DNA of 64,000 nucleotides, from contig CAXAUZ010000016.1 of NCBI GenBank assembly GCA_963972525.1, positions 41,719 to 105,718 on the forward strand, written 5' to 3'. The notes beneath the pieces were generated by a model. The model was not told where the DNA came from, ran no database searches, and saw nothing but the letters and a program-made list of their open reading frames with translations. This document shows positions 59,287 to 64,000 of this stretch, one piece after another (the stretch's first letter is position 1; every line of letters begins with the position of its first letter). A program made the translations under genes and the position numbers. Source of the DNA: Salinilacustrithrix sp003476595. GTDB taxonomy: Bacteria; Actinomycetota; Acidimicrobiia; Acidimicrobiales; Salinilacustritrichaceae.

Positions 59287-61040
59287 CTGACGTACTCTTC
59301 TCGCAGGTCGCGCTTGACGAACTTGCCGTTGGCGTTGCGCGGCAGCGGTTCCGTGCGGAACCAGACGTGCGCCGGGATCTTGAACTTGGCGATCCGCTCG
59401 GCGAGGAACGAACCCAGCCCGTCCTCGTCCAGGGAGGCGCCGTCGCGCAGCACGATGGCCGCACCGACCTCCTCGCCGAGGCGCTCGTCGGGCACGCCGA
59501 AGACCGCGACCTCGGCGACGTCGTCGTGCTCGTAGATGGCCGACTCGACCTCGGAGCAGTAGATGTTCTCCCCACCGCGCAGGACCATGTCCTTGGCCCG
59601 GTCCACGATGTAGACGAAGCCGTCCTCGTCGATCCGGGCGATGTCGCCGGTGTTGAACCACCCGTCCCGGATCCCGTCAGCCGTGGCGTCCGGCCGGTTG
59701 AGGTAGCCCTTGATCACGACCGAGCCCCGCACGCACAGCTGGCCGATGGTGTCAGGGCCGGGAGGCAGGTCGTCGCCCGAGTCGTCGACCAGCTTGGCCT
59801 CGAGCGTGGGCACGACCGGACCCGCTGATGCCGGCTTGGCCACGAAGTTCGCCGCGGCGTTGGCGGTCACGATGCCGTGGGTCTCGGTGAGGCCGTACCC
59901 GGTGGACGGTGCGCCCTTGGACAGCGACTTGTCGATCTTCTCGACCAGGTCGGGCTGCAGCGCCGCCCCACCGCCGCCCATGCCCTGCAGGGAGGAGGTG
60001 TCGCGGGTGGACCAGTCCGGGTGGGCGAGGAGCTCGCGGCTCATGGTCGGCACACCCGAGAAGTTCGTCACCCCTTCGCGCTCGATCAGCTCGAGGGCCC
60101 GGGCCGGATCCCACTTGTAGGTGAGGACGAGGCGGCCACCGGCGAGCGTGCACGGGTGCAGGACGCAGTTGTTGGCCGTCACGTGGAACAGCGGCGTGGG
60201 CGCCATCATCACCGGCTGGGCCGGTGCAGCCTCCGGCTCGGCCGGCGCCGGCGCGTCGCCCGCCTTGGCGGCGGCGGCGCCGGCGACCATGGTCATGAAC
60301 ACCAGGTGCAACATGTTGTGCACCGACCCCCGGTGGGTGAGCTGGGCACCCTTGGGAGGGCCGGTCGTGCCGGACGTGTAGAAGATGCAGGCGTCGTCGT
60401 CGGCGTCGATGGTGGCATCGGGCAGCGTGTCCGGCGCGCTGGTCGGGTCCACGACGTCGGTCCAGCGGCTCGCATCCACAGGCAGCTCGCGGTCGGAGCG
60501 CACGGTGATGAGGTGCATCGGCTGCTCGGCGCGGACGGCGTCGAGATGGGGCAGGACCCGCTCGAAGCGCTCGTCGTCGGCGATCAGCACCTTCGGCCGC
60601 GAGTCGGTGAGCCCGAACTCCATCTCGGGACCCGTCCACCAGGCGTTCATGCCGACGGCGGCGGCGCCGAGGGACACGATGGCCCAGTACGACACGACCC
60701 ACTCGGGATAGTTGCGCATGGCGATGGCGACCCGGTCGCCCTCGCGGACGCCGTGGGTCTCGCGCAGCACGTGGGCCAGCGACCGGACCTGGGCGTGGAC
60801 CTCGGCGAAGGTGTACCGCTCGTCCTCGTAGACGATGTAGTCCTTGTCGCCGTGGGCGGCCGACATCTCCCACACCGCTCGCATGTTCGGTGGCGCGCTC
60901 TTGAAGGTCTTGATCGGCACGCCCCGGACCTCGATCGTCTCGATCTCGAATGAGCCCCCTGGTGCCGTGAGCTCGTCCCATGCTTCGCGGAAGTGATCGG
61001 TCACGTTCCGATCCTGGCCCACCGGGAAGACGAGCGTCAC
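59283..61040 (-). CDS. Acyl-CoA synthetase (AMP-dependent, long-chain/aryl type)
   Basis: 585 residues, ANL superfamily. P-loop YTSGTTGPPKG (about 222-232), the YGLTET motif, the GWFNTGDIARIDEDGF hinge and the C-terminal ligation Lys motif PRNANGKFVKRDLREEY. An Ala/Pro-rich insertion (AAAAKAGDAPAPAEPEAAPA) of about 25 residues after the P-loop helix is unusual. GTG 61040 overlaps the stop of the carotenoid-oxygenase gene (GTGA), so it is the second gene of that operon. Its acid substrate may be the cleavage product of the oxygenase (inference). The stop shares CTAG with the amidase stop. Confidence 0.93.
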   Translation of the reverse strand: MTLVFPVGQDRNVTDHFREAWDELTAPGGSFEIETIEVRGVPIKTFKSAPPNMRAVWEMSAAHGDKDYIVYEDERYTFAEVHAQVRSLAHVLRETHGVREGDRVAIAMRNYPEWVVSYWAIVSLGAAAVGMNAWWTGPEMEFGLTDSRPKVLIADDERFERVLPHLDAVRAEQPMHLITVRSDRELPVDASRWTDVVDPTSAPDTLPDATIDADDDACIFYTSGTTGPPKGAQLTHRGSVHNMLHLVFMTMVAGAAAAKAGDAPAPAEPEAAPAQPVMMAPTPLFHVTANNCVLHPCTLAGGRLVLTYKWDPARALELIEREGVTNFSGVPTMSRELLAHPDWSTRDTSSLQGMGGGGAALQPDLVEKIDKSLSKGAPSTGYGLTETHGIVTANAAANFVAKPASAGPVVPTLEAKLVDDSGDDLPPGPDTIGQLCVRGSVVIKGYLNRPDATADGIRDGWFNTGDIARIDEDGFVYIVDRAKDMVLRGGENIYCSEVESAIYEHDDVAEVAVFGVPDERLGEEVGAAIVLRDGASLDEDGLGSFLAERIAKFKIPAHVWFRTEPLPRNANGKFVKRDLREEYVS

Positions 61041-62437
61041 ATCGGGGGCGGCACCGCACGGTCGCTCACCCAGTTGCCGTGGAACCCGAGCGGCACCCGC
61101 TGGGGCAGGCGGACGCGGGCCACGTAGCCGCGACGGTCCAGGTCAGCGGCATCCATCACCACGAAGTCCGTGTCGCCGCTGCCGAGATCGTGGACGAACG
61201 TGAGCAGCCAGCCCTCGTCCTCCTCGGTGCCGCCCTGGCGGGCGACGAAGACCGGCTCCCCCGCGGCTCGGCCCGGGCCGTGGTCGAACTCCCACCGCTG
61301 GCCGGTCTGCAGGTCGTGCTTGAGGGTGGGCCAGCCGGCGCCGTCGTCGAGCGACGGTGAGGCGCAGTAGCCGTACCGGTAGGGCTTGGCGGTGCGGGAG
61401 CCCCGGTGGCGGGGGAACTCGTTGGCGCGCTCGTCGACGACCGTGGTCGACACCGTGCGGGCCACCGGGTCCAGCTCCCAGCGCTCCAGGGTGGCCTGCC
61501 CGTCGTCACCGAACGGACCCAGCACGTCGACGTCGAACATCCGCTCGTAGCGGCACAGGTCGATGACGACCTTGCCGTCCGCATCGTCGTACGCGTTCAT
61601 CGGGTGGAACACGTAGCCGATCGGCACGTCGATCCAGATGATGTCCTCGGGGGCGCCCTCGCGAGGCAGCAGCCCGATGCGGTTGCCGTAGTCGGGGTTC
61701 CAGCGCATCGGGAAGCGGTCGCCGGCCATGGCCAGCTCGATGTCGACCGTGCACGGCTGGTCGTAGATGACCGCGTAGCGCTGGGTGAGCGACATGTCGT
61801 GCAGCATCGTCATGCCCAGGGGGATGTCGAGCGCCTTGCGGACCCGGCCGTCGGGGGCCACGACGACGTACTGGATGTGGTCCATCCAGTTGGCGGGTGC
61901 GTAGACCATGGCGTGCATCTCGCCGGTGTCCGGGTCCAGCTTGGGGTGGGCGGTGAACGCCCCGGGCAGGGTGCCGGAGAAGTCGTTGCGACCCACGGTC
62001 TCGAGCTCGTAGGTGAGCTCGACCGGGGTGCCGCCTGCCTCGACCGTGGCCCACGTGGTGCCGGCGAAGCCGCCCACGTTGGTGTTGGGCCCGCCGGGGC
62101 TGTCGTTCCAGTTGGGGCCGGGGACGTCGCCGGTGCCCCGCACCTCACCGACGTGCTGGGAGCCCACGTAGCGGTTGCGGTACCACTCGGCCCGGCCGTC
62201 GAGCAGGCGCACGCCGTGGACCATGCCGTCGCCGAGGAACCAGTGGTGCGTGGCCGGGTCGACGTCGTCGATCGGGTTCGGGCCGTTGCGCAGGTAGCGC
62301 CCGGCCAGCTCCTCGGGCAGCCCACCCTCCACCGGCAGATCGAAGGCGGTGACCTCCTCGGTGACCGGGGCGTAGGGCCCGGACAGGTAGCGGTTGCCGT
62401 ACCCCGACTGCTCGGTGGGCTGCTCGGTGGCGGTCAT
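61037..62437 (-). CDS. Carotenoid oxygenase family dioxygenase
   Basis: 466 residues, RPE65/carotenoid cleavage oxygenase beta-propeller with a Fe(II) centre. The four His ligands are in AFTAHPKLD, MLHDMSLT, VFHPMNAYDD and the terminal GFHGNW. The N-terminus includes the YLRNGPNPIDD motif. Cleaves a C=C bond in carotenoids, apocarotenoids or stilbenes (lignostilbene-type); which one is not deducible. The ATG at 62437 follows a GAGGGG tract. Controlled by the divergent TetR gene and coupled to an acyl-CoA synthetase. Confidence 0.93.
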   Translation of the reverse strand: MTATEQPTEQSGYGNRYLSGPYAPVTEEVTAFDLPVEGGLPEELAGRYLRNGPNPIDDVDPATHHWFLGDGMVHGVRLLDGRAEWYRNRYVGSQHVGEVRGTGDVPGPNWNDSPGGPNTNVGGFAGTTWATVEAGGTPVELTYELETVGRNDFSGTLPGAFTAHPKLDPDTGEMHAMVYAPANWMDHIQYVVVAPDGRVRKALDIPLGMTMLHDMSLTQRYAVIYDQPCTVDIELAMAGDRFPMRWNPDYGNRIGLLPREGAPEDIIWIDVPIGYVFHPMNAYDDADGKVVIDLCRYERMFDVDVLGPFGDDGQATLERWELDPVARTVSTTVVDERANEFPRHRGSRTAKPYRYGYCASPSLDDGAGWPTLKHDLQTGQRWEFDHGPGRAAGEPVFVARQGGTEEDEGWLLTFVHDLGSGDTDFVVMDAADLDRRGYVARVRLPQRVPLGFHGNWVSDRAVPPPM

Positions 62438-62455
62438 GGTGTCCCCTCGGTCGTT

Positions 62456-62489
62456 GCGTAACTTAGTTATCGACGTAACATTGTTACGT
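62456..62489. promoter_or_regulatory. Double TetR operator between oxygenase and TetR genes
   Basis: Two 17-bp dyads with 7-bp arms and a 3-bp spacer lie side by side: ACGTAAC-ATT-GTTACGT (62473-62489, perfect) and GCGTAAC-TTA-GTTATCG (62456-62472, imperfect). The second ends inside the TetR start codon. They cover the space between the divergent genes, consistent with autorepression and repression of the oxygenase operon (inference). Confidence 0.8.
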
Positions 62490-63072
62490 GGCTGCCGCCG
62501 TGTCAACCCCCGATCAGCGCCAGGCGATCCTGTCCGCCGCGCTGGCGGTGCTCGCCCGCGACGGCGAGTCCGCCTTCACCGTGCGTCGCATCGCCGAGGA
62601 GGCCGGCTGCTCCACCACCGGCGTCTACACCTGGTTCGGCGGCAAGGCCGGGCTGGTGGATGCCATCTTCATCGACGGCTTCGAGTCCTTCGACGCCGCC
62701 CTGGCACCGGCGTACGCCTCCGGCGACGTGGGCGCGTCCGGTCGGGCCTACCGGCGCTGGGCGCTCGACAACCCGACCCACTTCCTCGTCATGTTCGGGC
62801 GCGCCGTCCCCGACGTCGTGCCGGGCGATGCTGCGCTGGCGCGCGGCTACGAGTCGTTCCGCCGCCTGGTCGACCACGTGCACGCGGTCCGTCCCGAGCT
62901 GAGCGAGGAGGAGGCCTTCGACTGGGCGTACCACGTGAACGCCACCGTCCACGGCTACGCGCTCACCGAGCTCACCGGCATGAGCACGGCCCCCGACCGA
63001 GCCGAGGAGCTCTACGAGCTCGGCCTGCGTCGCCTGCTCGAGCCGCTGCTGCGGGAGGGGGACGGGGGCTAG
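62488..63072 (+). CDS. TetR family transcriptional regulator
   Basis: 194 residues from GTG 62488, which overlaps the operator. The HTH (FTVRRIAEEAGCSTTGVYTWF, shown in part; about residues 28-48) is standard TetR, followed by GGKAGLVDAIFIDGF. The C-terminal ligand domain has the NPTHFLVMFGRAVPD segment typical of the TetR_C_13-like group. It probably represses the carotenoid-oxygenase/acyl-CoA synthetase operon. Its mRNA is likely leaderless because TAACAT (62476-62481) lies six bases before the start. The stop shares CTAG with the rhomboid gene stop. Confidence 0.9.
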   Translation: MAAAVSTPDQRQAILSAALAVLARDGESAFTVRRIAEEAGCSTTGVYTWFGGKAGLVDAIFIDGFESFDAALAPAYASGDVGASGRAYRRWALDNPTHFLVMFGRAVPDVVPGDAALARGYESFRRLVDHVHAVRPELSEEEAFDWAYHVNATVHGYALTELTGMSTAPDRAEELYELGLRRLLEPLLREGDGG

Positions 63073-63932
63073 AGGACCAGGACGGAGCCGACCGCGCACG
63101 CCACGCCGAGCGCGGCGACGAGGGCGATGCCGACCTGGGGCGGCGCGCCGAGCTTGGGTCGCACGACGTCGTGCAGCACGCCGGCGGCCAGACCGCCGAG
63201 CAGCCCGCCCACGTGGCCGCCGATGCTGATGCCCGGCACCAGGAAGGTGAAGGCCAGGTTGATCAGGATGACGGCGCCGAGGCCGGTCTGGAGCGGGTTG
63301 ATCCCCCGCACGAGCTGGGCCACCACGGCGTAGCCGAACAGGCCGAACACGGCGCCCGAGGCGCCGACGGTGAGCGCGCCCGGATCGAGCACCATCACCC
63401 CGAACGAGCCGGCCAGCATCGACGCGAAGTAGACGGCGCTGAAGCCGACCCGACCCAGGGCCGGCTCGAGCTGCTTGCCGAGGATCCACAGCACGTACAT
63501 GTTGAAGCCGAGGTGCAGCAGGCTCCCGTGGAGGAAGCCGCCGCTGATCAGCCGGTACCACTCCCCCTCGGCCACGCCGAGCAGCCCCTCGGAGGACAGG
63601 CCCTGGCCGATGAGGGCGAAGTCGAGCTGCACCTGGAACGAGGGCTCGGTCAGCCCGGCGCCGAGGCTGGACACGACGTAGATGGCCACGTTCATGGCCA
63701 CCAGCGCCGTCGTGACCACCGGGTTGGCCGAGGACTGCAGGGTGCGGGCCGTGATGACCTTCTGGCCGGCGCCCTTCACGCACTCGGGGCAGTGGAAGCC
63801 GACCGAGGCCTGGTTCATGCACGACGGGCAGATGGGGCGGTCGCAGCGCTGGCAGCGCACGCCGGCACGGCGGTCGCTGTGGCGGTAGCAGGTCTGGACC
63901 TCGGTCGTCACGGGTGCTGACGGTATCGGCAC
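63069..63932 (-). CDS. Rhomboid family intramembrane serine protease with N-terminal zinc finger
   Basis: 287 residues from GTG 63932 (a GTG at 63911 is possible). N-terminal B-box-like zinc region with many Cys and His: CYRHSDRRAGVRCQRCDRP, ICPSCMNQASVGFHCPEC (together about residues 15-51). Six or seven transmembrane helices follow. The catalytic Ser is in VGASGAVFG and the His in IGGHVGGLLGG; the HxxxN motif is HLGFNMY. Membrane protease cutting unknown substrates. It converges with the TetR gene, overlapping by the CTAG tetranucleotide. Confidence 0.93.
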   Translation of the reverse strand: MPIPSAPVTTEVQTCYRHSDRRAGVRCQRCDRPICPSCMNQASVGFHCPECVKGAGQKVITARTLQSSANPVVTTALVAMNVAIYVVSSLGAGLTEPSFQVQLDFALIGQGLSSEGLLGVAEGEWYRLISGGFLHGSLLHLGFNMYVLWILGKQLEPALGRVGFSAVYFASMLAGSFGVMVLDPGALTVGASGAVFGLFGYAVVAQLVRGINPLQTGLGAVILINLAFTFLVPGISIGGHVGGLLGGLAAGVLHDVVRPKLGAPPQVGIALVAALGVACAVGSVLVL

Positions 63933-63955
63933 TTCCCCGCGGCCGGGAGTGGGTA

Positions 63956-63981
63956 GGCCCCTGGCATTGCTGCCAGGAGCC
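63956..63981. other. Hairpin at the window edge, upstream of the rhomboid gene
   Basis: CCTGGCA (63960-63966) and TGCCAGG (63971-63977) pair over a TTGC loop, and GGC/GCC extend the stem beyond one mismatch. It is 24 bp upstream of the rhomboid start; a terminator of a gene beyond the window or an operator are both possible. Confidence 0.45.
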
Positions 63982-64000
63982 CCCCGTTAGAACCGGACGT

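Overview
The window is very GC-rich DNA, almost completely coding, with many GTG starts, 4-bp ATGA/GTGA gene overlaps, and a 33-residue bS22-type ribosomal protein gene. Together with a gene order metG-tatD-x-ksgA-x-ispE ... glmU-prs-rplY-pth-mfd-surA-like-mazG-eno-ftsB that I recognise from mycobacteria, this indicates a chromosomal segment of an actinobacterium. An Acidimicrobiia-type lineage is my guess (inference). No phage, insertion sequence, CRISPR array or rRNA was seen.

Layout. 1-6.7 kb holds nucleoside salvage: add (cut by the window edge), deoC, upp, a pmmB-type phosphopentose/hexose mutase, punA and a PfkB adenosine kinase. A hemerythrin protein and a lone receiver domain sit among them. 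6.7-22.8 kb is a mixed housekeeping region: pepN, a phosphoesterase, YhhN, a ferredoxin reductase/ferredoxin pair, a YcaQ-like glycosylase, map, an SDR, an MFS-thiD pair, a cupin, DUF445, purU and a Zn-alcohol dehydrogenase, followed by tRNA-Ala(CGC). 22.9-27.5 kb has a bacterial translin homologue, and moaC and moaA flanking a TetR/quinone-oxidoreductase divergon. 27.6-32.6 kb encodes a form II CO-dehydrogenase-like molybdo-flavoenzyme (L, S, M subunits) with a NUDIX protein. 32.7-52 kb is the conserved housekeeping block named above, nearly all on the minus strand, with tRNA-Gln(UUG), the bS22 gene and an unrecognised 818-residue protein inserted. 51.6-54.2 kb has two SGNH hydrolases next to the decayed tail of an MBOAT acyltransferase gene that abuts a GDT1-type transporter. 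54.3-59.3 kb holds small acidic or cysteine-rich proteins, a second hemerythrin protein, rmuC, and an SRPBCC/amidase pair. 59.3-63.9 kb is a TetR-controlled carotenoid-oxygenase/acyl-CoA-synthetase operon and a zinc-finger rhomboid protease.

How the parts work together. The salvage genes interconvert nucleosides, bases and (deoxy)ribose phosphates. moaA and moaC make the molybdenum cofactor precursor that the CODH-like enzyme next door needs. The conserved block covers tRNA charging and recycling, rRNA methylation, UDP-GlcNAc and isoprenoid precursor synthesis, PRPP supply and transcription-coupled repair.

Most notable points: a GlmU lacking its acetyltransferase domain; a 93-residue protein standing where mycobacteria have rpfB; two probable CTG start codons inside CTGA overlaps (translin and pth); a perfect 51-bp in-frame tandem duplication in an amidase gene; an MBOAT remnant; and two clear TetR operator palindromes, one a doubled 17-bp dyad. 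Intergenic hairpins with long stems and no U-tract separate most convergent genes. No stretch longer than 300 bp lacks a gene.
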